A stretch of 64,000 nt of DNA from VXYL01 sp965199945 (GTDB taxonomy: Bacteria > Pseudomonadota > Gammaproteobacteria > Pseudomonadales > Azotimanducaceae), in contig OZ241354.1 of assembly GCA_965199945.1 (NCBI GenBank), positions 2,976,001 to 3,040,000 on the forward strand. The letters run 5' to 3'. Made by a program: the position numbers and the translations under genes. Of the stretch, positions 25,727-35,866 are shown in pieces. Each line of letters starts with the position of its first letter. Position 1 is the stretch's first letter. Under the pieces are notes generated by a model. The model had not been told where the DNA came from. It saw only the letters and a program-made list of their open reading frames with translations, and did not search any database.

Positions 25727-26293
25727 CTATTGGTTTTCGATCATTACGTTGTGGATGTGCTGTGCGACATTCGACTCAGCGGGCGTGATCGCCTGTTCGA
25801 ATAGCGCCAGACCTTCGGGATTGACCTCCGACAACATTACGAAAATCCTCTTGACATCTTCCCTGCAGAAGGCGTACCCGACCTCCTGATCTGTCCAGAC
25901 GCGGCCGTGGAAGTCGTCTGTAATCAAGCCCACGAAGTGCGTCATGGTGTTGAGCGCTTGCACTATTTCATCACGCCATTCACGAGTTGCTTGAATGTCA
26001 TCGTGTGCAACGAAAGTCCTGTGCCCCAATTCCTTCAATTCGCCGGCGATCTCTGCTGTACGAGACTTGTCCTGAGCACTATGGCTTAGAAACGCTCGAT
26101 AACGAGTTCTGCTTTTGGGTCCCCAAATCCGGTTCATCACCTCGTCGCCGGCTTCCACACCTGTGTATGCGCGTCCTTCGCGCGCCAGCTCGTCGACGAT
26201 ATCGAAGAGATCACCGTGCTTGACGGCCCAGTGTGTTCGGTAGCACTCCAGCACGTCATGACACCCCAAAGAGACGGTATGTCTGTTTGTCAT
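25727..26293 (-). CDS. TIR-domain protein, C-terminal part of a frameshifted gene
   Basis: 188 residues. A short helical stretch with YRTHWAVKHGDLFDIV precedes a TIR domain (about 65-150): RYRAFLSHSAQDK with the BB-loop region after it, then VWTDQEVGYAF, where Trp133 and Glu137 fit the W-x3-E catalytic pattern of NAD-cleaving bacterial TIR enzymes. Such proteins degrade NAD+ or make signalling nucleotides in antiphage defence. The frame just upstream (26256-26573) encodes the missing N-terminal domain and overlaps by 38 bases. Removing one G from the TTTGGGG run at 26264-26267 (CCCC on the plus strand) joins the two. The base composition is poorer in G+C than the neighbours, suggesting acquisition. 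Confidence 0.8.
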   Translation of the reverse strand: MTNRHTVSLGCHDVLECYRTHWAVKHGDLFDIVDELAREGRAYTGVEAGDEVMNRIWGPKSRTRYRAFLSHSAQDKSRTAEIAGELKELGHRTFVAHDDIQATREWRDEIVQALNTMTHFVGLITDDFHGRVWTDQEVGYAFCREDVKRIFVMLSEVNPEGLALFEQAITPAESNVAQHIHNVMIENQ

Positions 26294-26573
26294 AGATTGG
26301 AATTGCGGGGAGACACATGTAGAGCCTATAGACTACCTCTACGTTCGAGCCGATCTCCGTGACTGCATCGATCCGACCCACGCGGCCGGTTCCTTTGAAC
26401 TCCTCGTAGGAGAACAAGCAGGGGAGATCCTTCAGACTCTGTAGGTCCTTACGGTATTTGGAAGATATGTGTTTGTCGGTGTATTCGAATATCCGCTCAC
26501 GTTCGAGCGTAAACATATTCGAGTCGTCCCAAGAATCATTAGGGACGTAGCGCCTTACAAGGAGGTTGTACAT
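26256..26573 (-). pseudogene. N-terminal fragment of the TIR-domain gene
   Basis: 105 residues starting MYNLLVRRYVPNDSWDD, with the patterns FEYTDKHISSKY, LKDLPCLFSYE and GRVGRIDAV. From memory these resemble the N-terminal domain that precedes RTHWAVKDVDL in some nucleotide-binding TIR-like proteins. The frame stops at 26256 right after YRLFGVS, while the continuation CHDVLECYRTHWAVK is in the next frame. A one-base insertion in a G4 run explains it. Either the gene is inactivated, or it is a sequencing or assembly error, or ribosomes slip there. The repaired product would be about 280 residues. Confidence 0.65.
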
Positions 26574-26586
26574 CGGCGGCTTTGGC

Positions 26587-27147
26587 CTATTCGAGAAGGC
26601 GTAGTTTCCATCTGCCTTCTCCGTCGTTGAACCACTCGAAGCCTTGCTCCCGCGTCACCGCTTGCACCTGATCGAAACACTGTCGCGTGTCATAGACGTC
26701 GTCTTCTTCATCGCGTTCGCCGGTCAGAGGCCCTTGGCGCCCCGCGTCGTATAGATCGCGCTGCCAAGTAGGATCCAGTGGGTAGTGATCGCATGAAGTG
26801 CAAGACACTCCCCATGTGTACCACTCCACATCGAACAAGCATCTTGTTGCGGCGTTGCTCCCGATCTGGGCCGTCTTCAGGGCGTGCTCTAAGATCCTTT
26901 CCACGCAATAGACGTGTTCGGGGTGCCCTTCGCGGATGTGGCCGCACTGTTCGTCGGCGATCTCGAGCACAGTCGTGTCGACGGCGCTGAGGATGTAGTC
27001 GAGGAGGTTGCCACCGCGACCGCCCGTGCGTTGAATCCTCTGGATCGGCCGCAGAGCGGCGTGGTTCGGCGCAATGCCGACAAGCACGCCATCCGCCGAA
27101 TGGCCGGTGAACCACTTGACGGAGGCTTTCCCGTCCACGGCGATCAC
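26587..27147 (-). CDS. uncharacterised cysteine-containing protein
   Basis: 186 residues if the GTG at 27147 is used, starting VIAVDGKASVKWFTGHSADG. Several cysteines (QCGH, YCVE, RCLF, SCTSC, QCFD) and an acidic stretch ERDEEDDVYD are visible, but no family is recognised. The GTG overlaps the stop of the upstream signal-peptide gene (GTGA). Either these are two coupled genes, or one exported protein of about 273 residues broken by a frameshift near 27147. The cysteines would suit an exported protein and favour the second reading. The gene stands just upstream of the TIR gene on the same strand. Confidence 0.5.
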   Translation of the reverse strand: MIAVDGKASVKWFTGHSADGVLVGIAPNHAALRPIQRIQRTGGRGGNLLDYILSAVDTTVLEIADEQCGHIREGHPEHVYCVERILEHALKTAQIGSNAATRCLFDVEWYTWGVSCTSCDHYPLDPTWQRDLYDAGRQGPLTGERDEEDDVYDTRQCFDQVQAVTREQGFEWFNDGEGRWKLRLLE

Positions 27148-27407
27148 GCACCCGCGCCCTGCGGAACCGGCGACGACGCCGCGATGCCCGCCCGGCCATC
27201 GTGCGTTTCCATATCGCCCCAAAGTTCGCCAGTCGCGCCATCTGCGCACTCGTATGTCGCGGCGCACAAGCTGCCACCCGATTCCTCCAGGCAAGCCACT
27301 TGGCCGATGGTCGGGAACTGGCCAGTGCCTTGCGGAACTTCAATGGCGGTCTCCTCGGCCAACACGGACACCGCGGCCAATGCGATGGCGACGAACGCTG
27401 CCTTCAT
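27144..27407 (-). CDS. exported small protein or N-terminus of a frameshifted gene
   Basis: 87 residues with a signal peptide (MKAAFVAIALAAVSVLAEET). The mature part contains three cysteines (VACLEES, SLCAATYEC) and ends abruptly in VPQGAGA. The following frame begins immediately with coding-like sequence, so this may be the N-terminal part of one longer secreted protein. No domain recognised. The divergent formaldehyde dehydrogenase gene begins about 200 bases away. Confidence 0.5.
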   Translation of the reverse strand: MKAAFVAIALAAVSVLAEETAIEVPQGTGQFPTIGQVACLEESGGSLCAATYECADGATGELWGDMETHDGRAGIAASSPVPQGAGA

Positions 27408-27604
27408 GTGTTCACTCCCGAGGTCAGTTGCCGCCAGACTACCTACCGTTGCCGCGTCTTGTCCAACTCATGAACTTGGATGACTTAGGCGGCCCACAGT
27501 CGATGCCGACCTCTGCACGCCGGTCCCGCACACCATTTGCCCCGTGCGCCTCTCGCGCTTACGCTAGGCCGCACCGTCGACGTTCACACCGGAAGGGGAT
27601 GGCC

Positions 27605-28711
27605 ATGTACACGAGGGCTGCGATTGCCACTGCCGCGGGGGAACCGTTGGCTGTCGATACCGTGAAGCTCGACGGGCCGCGCGAAGGGGAGGCGATGGTC
27701 GAGATCATGGCGACGGGGGTTTGCCACACCGATGCGTACACGCTCTCCGGCGCCGATCCGGAGGGGCTCTTTCCGGCCATCCTGGGGCACGAAGGGGCCG
27801 GCGTGGTCGTGGAAGTGGGGGCGGGGGTGAGCAGCGTGGCGGTTGGCGACCACGTGATTCCGCTGTACACGCCGGAGTGCCGCGAGTGCAAGTTCTGCAC
27901 ATCGGGCAAGACGAACCTGTGCGGGGCCATCCGCGAGACCCAGGGCCGGGGCGTGATGCCGGACGGCACGTCGCGGTTCTCGCATGGGGGCGAGACCATC
28001 CTGCACTACATGGGCACGTCCACGTTCTCCAACTACACGGTGGTGCCGGAGATCGCGCTGGCGAAGATTCGCCCGGACGCGCCCTTCGACAAGGTCTGCT
28101 ACATCGGCTGCGGGGTCACCACCGGCTTAGGGGCGGTGATGAACACGGCCAAGGTGGAATCCGGCGCCACCGTCGCCGTATTCGGCCTGGGCGGCATCGG
28201 CCTCAACGTCGTCCAAGGGGCCCGCATGGCTGGCGCCGAGCGCATCATCGGCGTGGACACGAACCCGGGCAAACGCCCGCTGGCGGAGAAGTTCGGCATG
28301 ACGGACTTCGTCGATGCAGCGGCGGTGGACGATCCGACGGCAGCCATCGTGGACATGACCGACGGCGGCGTGGACTACTCCTTCGAGTGCATCGGCAACG
28401 TGGACGTGATGCGCCAGGCGCTGGAGTGCTGCCACAAGGGCTGGGGCGAGAGCATCATCATCGGCGTCGCCGGGGCTGGCCAGGAGATTGCCACGCGCCC
28501 CTTCCAGCTGGTCACCGGCCGGGTCTGGCGCGGCACGGCGTTCGGCGGCGCCAAGGGGCGCAGCGACGTGCCGAAGATCGTCGACTGGTACATGGACGGC
28601 AAGGTCAACATCGACGATCTCATCACGCACACGATGCCCCTCGACGACATCAACACCGCCTTCGATCTGATGCACGCCGGCGAATCGATCCGCTCCGTCG
28701 TCGTCTACTAG
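27605..28711 (+). CDS. frmA: S-(hydroxymethyl)glutathione dehydrogenase, class III alcohol dehydrogenase
   Basis: 368-residue zinc enzyme oxidising the formaldehyde-glutathione adduct with NAD+, the main formaldehyde detoxification step; also GSNO reductase. Catalytic zinc ligands are Cys40 (ATGVCHTDAY) and His62 (ILGHEGAG). Structural zinc cysteines are 92, 95, 98 and 106 (CRECKFC and TNLC). The Rossmann motif is VFGLGGIGLNVVQG. ATG at 27605 is chosen since AAGGGG is six bases upstream; an ATG two codons earlier is possible. A partner S-formylglutathione hydrolase gene is not adjacent. Confidence 0.95.
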   Translation: MYTRAAIATAAGEPLAVDTVKLDGPREGEAMVEIMATGVCHTDAYTLSGADPEGLFPAILGHEGAGVVVEVGAGVSSVAVGDHVIPLYTPECRECKFCTSGKTNLCGAIRETQGRGVMPDGTSRFSHGGETILHYMGTSTFSNYTVVPEIALAKIRPDAPFDKVCYIGCGVTTGLGAVMNTAKVESGATVAVFGLGGIGLNVVQGARMAGAERIIGVDTNPGKRPLAEKFGMTDFVDAAAVDDPTAAIVDMTDGGVDYSFECIGNVDVMRQALECCHKGWGESIIIGVAGAGQEIATRPFQLVTGRVWRGTAFGGAKGRSDVPKIVDWYMDGKVNIDDLITHTMPLDDINTAFDLMHAGESIRSVVVY

Positions 28712-28749
28712 GCGTCGTCTGCCAAGAACGGCGGCGAGGTACCGCAAGC

Positions 28750-30360
<1,611 letters not shown>

Positions 30361-30406
30361 CGGTTGCGACCATTGTGGTAGGTTGCGGGCGGCAAGGGGA
30401 CAGGCT

Positions 30407-31660
30407 GTGGACAAGAAGGCGCTTCTCAACGAACTCAAGATCGACCGCCAGGCCCAGGCCGCCAAGGGCCGGCGGCCATTGCGCACGTTCGCGGCGATTG
30501 CCGTGGTCGGCGGCTTCGCAATGGGGTTCTGGCTCTACGGCGTGCCGCTGTTTGCGAGCCCGGAGCTCGAAGTCCAGACGGTTGCTGCCACCGCAGCGCC
30601 GACGACGACCGCCGGCGACAGCGTTCTCGACGCCACCGGCTACGTCGTGGCGCGGCGCCAGGCGACGGTGAGCTCGAAGACCACCGGCAAGGTGCTCGAA
30701 GTGCTGATCGAAGAAGGCATGGCCGTCGAGGCCGGGCAGTTGCTGGCAGTGCTCGACGACAGCATTCCCCGCGCCCAGCTGGCCCTTGCGGAGTCCCAGC
30801 TCGCCGCTGCCCAGGCGGCACTCGACGAGATTCGGGTGAGCATTCGCCAAGCCGAACTCGACGTCGACCGCACGCGCAACCTCGCCGAGCGCAATCTGGC
30901 AAGCCTTGCGGACTTGGACCGCGACCGCCTTGCCCTCGAAGGCCTGCAGGCGCGGCTCGAACGCGCCGCCAAGGACGCCGAGGTGTCGTCGCGCAGCCTC
31001 GCCGTGCAGCGCAAGCTGCTGGAAGACATGGAGATCCGCGCCCCCTTCGGCGGCGTGGTGATCGCCAAGGCGGCGCAGCCGGGCGAGATGATCTCGCCGG
31101 TGTCGGCTGGCGGCGGCTTCACGCGCACCGGCATCTGCACCATCGTCGACATGGACTCGCTGGAAATCGAAGTGGACGTGAACGAGGCGTACATCAACCG
31201 CGTCCACCCGCGCCAAAGAGCTACCGCCCGCCTCAACGCCTACCCGGATTTCGAGATGCCAGCGGAAGTGATCGCCACCATTCCCGCCGCCGACCGCAAC
31301 AAGGCCACCGTGCGCGTCCGCATCGGCTTCATCGAGCGCGACGCGCGGGTCCTGCCGGACATGGGCGTGAAGGTGTCCTTCCTGGGCGCCGAGCAAGCCG
31401 GCGACGCCACGCCAGCCCCCGCGTCAGCAGACGCCGTGCTGGTGCCAAAGGCCGCCGTCTTCGAGGAGGACGGCGCATCCTTCGTGTGGGTAGTTGCCAA
31501 CGGCATCGCCGAACGCCGCGAAGTCGCCCTCGGCGACGCCCGCGGCAGCCGCAGCCGGATCAACCACGGCTTGCAAAGGGGCGAGCGCGTGGTGGCCCGG
31601 GTCGGGGCCGAGACGACGCTGGCGCTGAGCGACGGCGCCAGCGTGACGGTGGCAAACTAG
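30407..31660 (+). CDS. efflux periplasmic adaptor (membrane fusion protein)
   Basis: 417-residue adaptor of the HlyD/MacA class. One N-terminal membrane anchor (about 25-43, TFAAIAVVGGFAMGFWLYGV) leads to a lipoyl half-motif (GYVVARRQATVSSKTTGKV), a helical hairpin (about 120-210, Ala/Leu/Arg-rich coiled coil), the second lipoyl half (IRAPFGGVVIAKAAQPGEM) and beta-barrel domains with a C-terminal membrane-proximal part. It would connect an inner-membrane pump to an outer-membrane channel. Its probable pump, the ABC ATPase and two permeases at 35186-38196, is in the same orientation but split off by the cassette at 31790-35020. Confidence 0.9.
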   Translation: MDKKALLNELKIDRQAQAAKGRRPLRTFAAIAVVGGFAMGFWLYGVPLFASPELEVQTVAATAAPTTTAGDSVLDATGYVVARRQATVSSKTTGKVLEVLIEEGMAVEAGQLLAVLDDSIPRAQLALAESQLAAAQAALDEIRVSIRQAELDVDRTRNLAERNLASLADLDRDRLALEGLQARLERAAKDAEVSSRSLAVQRKLLEDMEIRAPFGGVVIAKAAQPGEMISPVSAGGGFTRTGICTIVDMDSLEIEVDVNEAYINRVHPRQRATARLNAYPDFEMPAEVIATIPAADRNKATVRVRIGFIERDARVLPDMGVKVSFLGAEQAGDATPAPASADAVLVPKAAVFEEDGASFVWVVANGIAERREVALGDARGSRSRINHGLQRGERVVARVGAETTLALSDGASVTVAN

Positions 31661-31708
31661 ACGGGCTGTGCGCCCTTGAGCGCAGGTCTCGGCAGTTGCA
31701 ACCTGACC

Positions 31709-31737
31709 TTGACCGTCTACCCGCGCAACCGTATTCT
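31709..31737 (+). promoter_or_regulatory. sigma70-type promoter of the DUF262 cassette
   Basis: TTGACC (31709-31714), a spacer of exactly 17 bases, and TATTCT (31732-31737). It is among the best promoter matches in the window. It lies in the 129-base gap between the efflux adaptor and the cassette, 52 bases before the DUF262 start, so the inserted genes have their own expression. Confidence 0.6.
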
Positions 31738-31789
31738 GCAACGCCTGTCTTGGGCTGCGTAGCAAGCGCCCTTGGCGAGGAAGGCAGCG

Positions 31790-32899
31790 ATGGACGATTC
31801 GAGCGACACTGATCAGACGGAGGAGATCGAGGGTCTTGGTAATCCGGACGAGGATGCCGACCCGGCATATCCGCTTGACGACATCATGGTGCGTTCGGAG
31901 ACGCGCACGGTCGCCGAGGTCGTCAAGCGCATAAATGGCGATCGCTTCATCTTGGACCCCGACTTTCAGCGAGATTTCGTGTGGGCACCGAAGAAGCAAT
32001 CCAAGCTCATCGAGAGCTGCGTCATGCGCATTCCTTTGCCAGTGCTGTACGTGGCCGAAGGGGGCGACGGACGAATATCTGTCGTCGATGGGCTCCAACG
32101 GCTTGGCACTTTTTCTCGCTTCCTCAACGACAAGCTGACGCTCACTGACCTCGGCGATGGTCACCCGCTGACCGGCAAGAAATTCTCCGAACTCCCATTG
32201 GACTTGAAGGAGCGCGTTGAAGACACCCAGCTGACGCTCTATATTCTGGACAAAAATGCGCCGCGACGTGCGCAACTAGACATCTTCGAACGCGTCAATG
32301 GCGGCGAGGTGCTTTCCCGACAGCAGATGCGGAACGCCATTTACAACGGAGCTGGTACGCGCTGGTTGAGGAAGATGTCGAGGTCGGCGGCCTTCTTGAA
32401 GGCGACGTGCGGATCCCTTAATCCAAAGATCATGCGAGACCGAGAAGCAGTGAACAGATTTGCTGGCTTCTATATTCTTGGCTGGAAGTCGTATGTAAAT
32501 GGCGATATGGACGAATTCCTCGCACGCACACTCGAGAAACTCAATAGCGCTGATGACGCAGAGCTATCGATGCTAGAGAAGAGATTCGAGAAATCAATGG
32601 AGTATAACCACAAGCTCTTTGATCGTCATTCCTTTAGGAAGTCTCTTGTGGCGAACAGGCCGTGGACGTCGAGGTCTCCCATCAATATTGCCTTGTTCGA
32701 TGTTTTGTCTTGGGCGTTTGCGAGAATGCCCCATAATGCAGTCGAGAAAGACAGAAATGAGATCGCCAGCAGAATTAGAGCACTGATTGAAGATGTCCAA
32801 TTTAGGCGGGCTATCACACAATCAACCAATAGCACTGCACCTATTCGGACTAGGTTCCAAACAGTAACGGAGACACTCTCGATCTGGCTTGCCCCATGA
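31790..32899 (+). CDS. DUF262 (GmrSD N-terminal-like) protein
   Basis: 369-residue protein whose N-terminal half is a DUF262 domain, a ParB/Srx-like NTPase fold found in GmrS and other defence proteins. Marks are ILDPDFQRDFVWAPKKQSKL (55-74) and VVDGLQR (98-104), the site of the conserved DGxQR. The C-terminal half is helical and lacks the HNH nuclease of GmrD. The coding sequence is AT-richer than the flanking efflux genes. ATG at 31790 follows GAGGAAGG. The stop overlaps the ATPase start (ATGA). DUF262 proteins restrict modified DNA or act in phage defence; for this one the role is inferred from its partners. Confidence 0.85.
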   Translation: MDDSSDTDQTEEIEGLGNPDEDADPAYPLDDIMVRSETRTVAEVVKRINGDRFILDPDFQRDFVWAPKKQSKLIESCVMRIPLPVLYVAEGGDGRISVVDGLQRLGTFSRFLNDKLTLTDLGDGHPLTGKKFSELPLDLKERVEDTQLTLYILDKNAPRRAQLDIFERVNGGEVLSRQQMRNAIYNGAGTRWLRKMSRSAAFLKATCGSLNPKIMRDREAVNRFAGFYILGWKSYVNGDMDEFLARTLEKLNSADDAELSMLEKRFEKSMEYNHKLFDRHSFRKSLVANRPWTSRSPINIALFDVLSWAFARMPHNAVEKDRNEIASRIRALIEDVQFRRAITQSTNSTAPIRTRFQTVTETLSIWLAP

Positions 32900-34059
32900 C
32901 GCTGGAGGCAATAGATATGAGGAACTTCAAGTGCTACGAAGCGCTTGACTTGCCCTGCGCGGCGTTGACGGTGCTTACGGGCTACAACGCTGCCGGCAAG
33001 TCTACGGCGTTGCAAGCGTTGCTCTTGTTGACGCAGGCGTTGCAGACCGCGGCGAACGAGAACAGACTGCCGCTCAATGGGGATGTCGTCAGTCTTGGCA
33101 GTGAGGGCGACGTATTGCGGCACGGCGCAACGACACCGATGTTCGGCCTGGGCGCACAGACTGCGGACGAGCGGATTCGGTGGATATTCGGTTCGCGGGG
33201 GCGGCGATCAAGAAGGGGGCTGGTGCCGCTCCGCGGGCTAAGTTACAGGCGCGGCGATGAAGACGTGGTAGATGGGGAGGAAGAGATAGAGCGGATTTGG
33301 CCACCGAACGGCGTCGAGAAATCGACGTTGGCGTTGGCTTTGCGGAATACCGCATATATGGGCGCTGCCCGTGTCGTACAGCTGGACGGCTTCCCTCTGC
33401 CTAGGACGGCCTCCCGGCTGGTCGGCGACGTTGGTACGGCGGGCGAGTTCGCACCCTATTGGTACGTTGAGTGCGCCGATGAGGACGTCGATTCAGCTCG
33501 CCGTCACCCGCAAGTGATCTCTGGCACCGTGAGAGCGCAAGTGGACGCTTGGCTGGGCGAACTGTTCCCCGGGGCACGGGCGAGCGCTGACCGACTGTCA
33601 CCGGATGCACCGATCCGCCTGTCGTTCAGCTTGAGTACGACGAGTCCGTGGGAACGCCCAGCGAACGTCGGATTCGGGCTGAGCTACGCCTTCCCGATGC
33701 TGGTGGCGTTGCTGACCCGCGAGACGGGATCGATTTTGGTGGTAGACAGCGCGGAAGCCCATCTTCACCCGCGCGCTCAATCCGCGGTGGGACGGCTTCT
33801 GGGGCAAATGGCAGGCGCGGGCTTGCAGATCTTCGTCGAGACGCACAGCGATCATCTGCTGAGCGGTATTCGGCTTGCCGTAAAGGATGGGTTGTTGCAG
33901 CCGGACGACGTGGCGCTGCACTTCGTCGGGCAGGGCGGTGTACCGGGGCAGGTGACGACGTTGGCCGTGGACAAGAATGGAGCCGTCAGCGACTGGCCGG
34001 AGGGCTTTTTCGACCAGGCGGAAAACGACCTAGCCATGCTTTCAGGTTGGAAGACGTAG
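32896..34059 (+). CDS. AAA/OLD-like ATPase with DUF3696-type C-terminus
   Basis: 387-residue SMC/ABC-type ATPase. Walker A is GYNAAGKST at 29-37, and a Walker B-like strand reads SILVVDSAEAHLHPRAQ. The usual Glu-Asn-Pro-Glu-Ala-His is here Asp-Ser-Ala-Glu-Ala-His. The switch His lies in FVETHSDHLLSGIRL. The C-terminal AVSDWPEGFFDQAENDL resembles DUF3696 tails. No Toprim nuclease is attached. Coupled by ATGA to the DUF262 gene and followed four bases later by the third cassette gene. ATPases of this kind act as sensors or DNA-translocating subunits in defence modules. Confidence 0.85.
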   Translation: MTLEAIDMRNFKCYEALDLPCAALTVLTGYNAAGKSTALQALLLLTQALQTAANENRLPLNGDVVSLGSEGDVLRHGATTPMFGLGAQTADERIRWIFGSRGRRSRRGLVPLRGLSYRRGDEDVVDGEEEIERIWPPNGVEKSTLALALRNTAYMGAARVVQLDGFPLPRTASRLVGDVGTAGEFAPYWYVECADEDVDSARRHPQVISGTVRAQVDAWLGELFPGARASADRLSPDAPIRLSFSLSTTSPWERPANVGFGLSYAFPMLVALLTRETGSILVVDSAEAHLHPRAQSAVGRLLGQMAGAGLQIFVETHSDHLLSGIRLAVKDGLLQPDDVALHFVGQGGVPGQVTTLAVDKNGAVSDWPEGFFDQAENDLAMLSGWKT

Positions 34060-34063
34060 GCCC

Positions 34064-35020
34064 GTGCGGGCATACGTCAACGAGCTGGCCTTGGCCGAGG
34101 CCTGCGCGGCCGCGTCTCCTGAGGAAGCGCCTCTACTTGCACTGCTCGAGGGACGACATCGCCATGACTCGCTCGCTGGCGCGCTGTTTTGTGCGAGAGC
34201 TATGCCAGCCACTTCCGTGCGGGAAGGTCTGTTGCTACGCGACCTTGGGCAACGGCTGCCCAGAGATCAACGGCAGTTGTTCTTTGCTTGGACGGCCAAG
34301 CAGGGCCCGTTCATTGACGATGATCGGCAGTCTGCCGACCTCGATCTCTTCGTCTTCGGAGAGGACGAAATCGAAGTCACCGATCTCGGGCTCGGGGAAG
34401 CGGCACGTCGCATCCTCTCTTCCCAATCAGCCTGCGCACTTAGTCCGATTGACGACGCCACATCGCGCTTCGCAGCAGACCCGCTTGTCGTCGTCCACGG
34501 ACTGCGCGACGAGGTGCAGGAGCACGTTCGAGTCCCCAACTTCTTAGATGCCGCGAAGCTTGCCGAGGCGATTCAACGCGACGGCCCCGACCCGACGAAT
34601 TGGATAGAGGCGCTCGACCAGGCCCGGCAACGGTTCGACCGCCTGCAGATCGGCAAGCACTGCAACGAATCCCTGTCTGGCCAGACCTTCAGGCCACACC
34701 AAAACGAGCGAATGAACGAGCTGTTTGAAGTGTTGCAAAAGCTGATGGAGGAGATGGGCCGAAGCGGCGAACTGTCCTCCGAAGGCCAAGAATTGCGCAG
34801 CAAGCACTTCTTCGGCGAGAAGGCATGGTTCTCGGGCGAATCCGAGCGCAACAGGCAGGCCCCAGAGCGGTACACGTTTCCCGACCCGGCTGGCTCCGGC
34901 ACGCTCACCTGCTTTTGGCACGGGAAGATCTGGGCCGACGCCTTGCGGATGCACTTCGAGTGGCCGCCGGCCGATCCGACTGGCCGGCTTCGGGTGGTTT
35001 ACATCGGGCCGCATCGCTAG
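34064..35020 (+). CDS. third gene of the DUF262-ATPase cassette, unknown
   Basis: 318-residue protein starting at GTG, four bases after the ATPase stop. No domain is recognised. Visible are an acidic stretch (DLDLFVFGEDEIEVTDLG), the PLVVVHGLRDEVQEHV segment, a helical middle and a conserved-looking C-terminus with CFWHGKIWADALRMHFEWPP and RLRVVYIGPHR. The last part looks like a folded unit of its own and could be an effector. As the third cistron of a DUF262-ATPase operon it may be the toxic or target-recognising component (inference). Confidence 0.75.
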   Translation: MRAYVNELALAEACAAASPEEAPLLALLEGRHRHDSLAGALFCARAMPATSVREGLLLRDLGQRLPRDQRQLFFAWTAKQGPFIDDDRQSADLDLFVFGEDEIEVTDLGLGEAARRILSSQSACALSPIDDATSRFAADPLVVVHGLRDEVQEHVRVPNFLDAAKLAEAIQRDGPDPTNWIEALDQARQRFDRLQIGKHCNESLSGQTFRPHQNERMNELFEVLQKLMEEMGRSGELSSEGQELRSKHFFGEKAWFSGESERNRQAPERYTFPDPAGSGTLTCFWHGKIWADALRMHFEWPPADPTGRLRVVYIGPHR

Positions 35021-35185
35021 ATCGCCCAAAGGAACCTGCCGCACGCCAGCGCCCGCAATGTGCCATCATGTGGACATCGTGTGCTGGGGCCGTAGAACCA
35101 ACGCGGATGAACTCGCACGGCCACGTCAGGGCTCGCGCCAGCCAGCGTTCCACTGACTGAGCCTCGAACTGTTGGGAGAAGCACT
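35021..35185. other. right junction of the DUF262 cassette
   Basis: 165 bases without a supported gene. The stretch precedes the ABC ATPase, which starts after GGGAGAAG. I compared it by eye with the adaptor 3' end and the left junction (31661-31789) and saw no clear direct repeat. Confidence 0.4.
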
Positions 35186-35866
35186 ATGCCGATCATCGAC
35201 CTCAAGGGCGTCGAGAAGAGCTTTCTGAAGGGCCGGGAGGCCGTGGATGTGCTGCTTGGCATCGACTTGGACATCGGCGAGGGGGATTTCCTTGCGCTGA
35301 TGGGGCCGTCTGGGAGCGGCAAGACGACGCTGCTCAACATCATCGGCGGCATCGACAGCGCGAGCGGCGGCGACGTGCGGGTGGCGGACGAAGACTTGAA
35401 CGCCTTGAATGGCCGTGCGCTGGCGCGTTGGCGGGCGGCGAACATCGGCTTCGTCTTCCAGTTCTACAACCTGCTGCCGGTGCTGAACGCCCGCCGCAAC
35501 GTCGAACTGCCGCTGCTGCTCACGCGGCTCTCCGGCAACGAACGGCGCAAGAACGCCGAGACCGCGCTGGAGATCGTCGGCCTGGCGGACCGCGCCAAGC
35601 ACAAGCCGGGCGAGCTCTCCGGCGGCCAGCAGCAGCGGGTGGCCATCGCCCGCGCCATCGTCGCCGACCCGCCCATTCTGGTCTGCGACGAACCGACCGG
35701 AGACCTCGACCGCAACACTGCCGGCGAAATCCTCGAACTGCTGGAAATCCTCAACCGCGACCACGGCAAGACCATCGTCATGGTCACCCACGATCCCAAG
35801 GCCGCCGAGCACGCCCGGCACACGCTGCATCTGGACAAGGGGCGGCTGGCCCAGGAGGCGGCATGA
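35186..35866 (+). CDS. ABC transporter ATP-binding protein (MacB/LolD type)
   Basis: 226-residue ATPase. Walker A GPSGSGKT at 40-47, Q-loop FVFQFYNLLP, signature LSGGQQQRVAIARA, Walker B and D-loop LVCDEPTGDLD, and H-loop VMVTHD are all intact. FQFYNLLPVLNARRNVELPL is typical of the MacB/LolD group that powers FtsX-like permeases. The stop overlaps the first permease (ATGA). With the adaptor at 30407 it would form a MacAB-like tripartite exporter or lipoprotein/small-molecule efflux pump. Confidence 0.93.
   Translation: MPIIDLKGVEKSFLKGREAVDVLLGIDLDIGEGDFLALMGPSGSGKTTLLNIIGGIDSASGGDVRVADEDLNALNGRALARWRAANIGFVFQFYNLLPVLNARRNVELPLLLTRLSGNERRKNAETALEIVGLADRAKHKPGELSGGQQQRVAIARAIVADPPILVCDEPTGDLDRNTAGEILELLEILNRDHGKTIVMVTHDPKAAEHARHTLHLDKGRLAQEAA

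Noticed and set aside
31661..35185. Direct repeats flanking the DUF262 cassette
   Set aside because: Only short partial likenesses such as CGCCAGCG were seen at both junctions, not enough to claim a target duplication.
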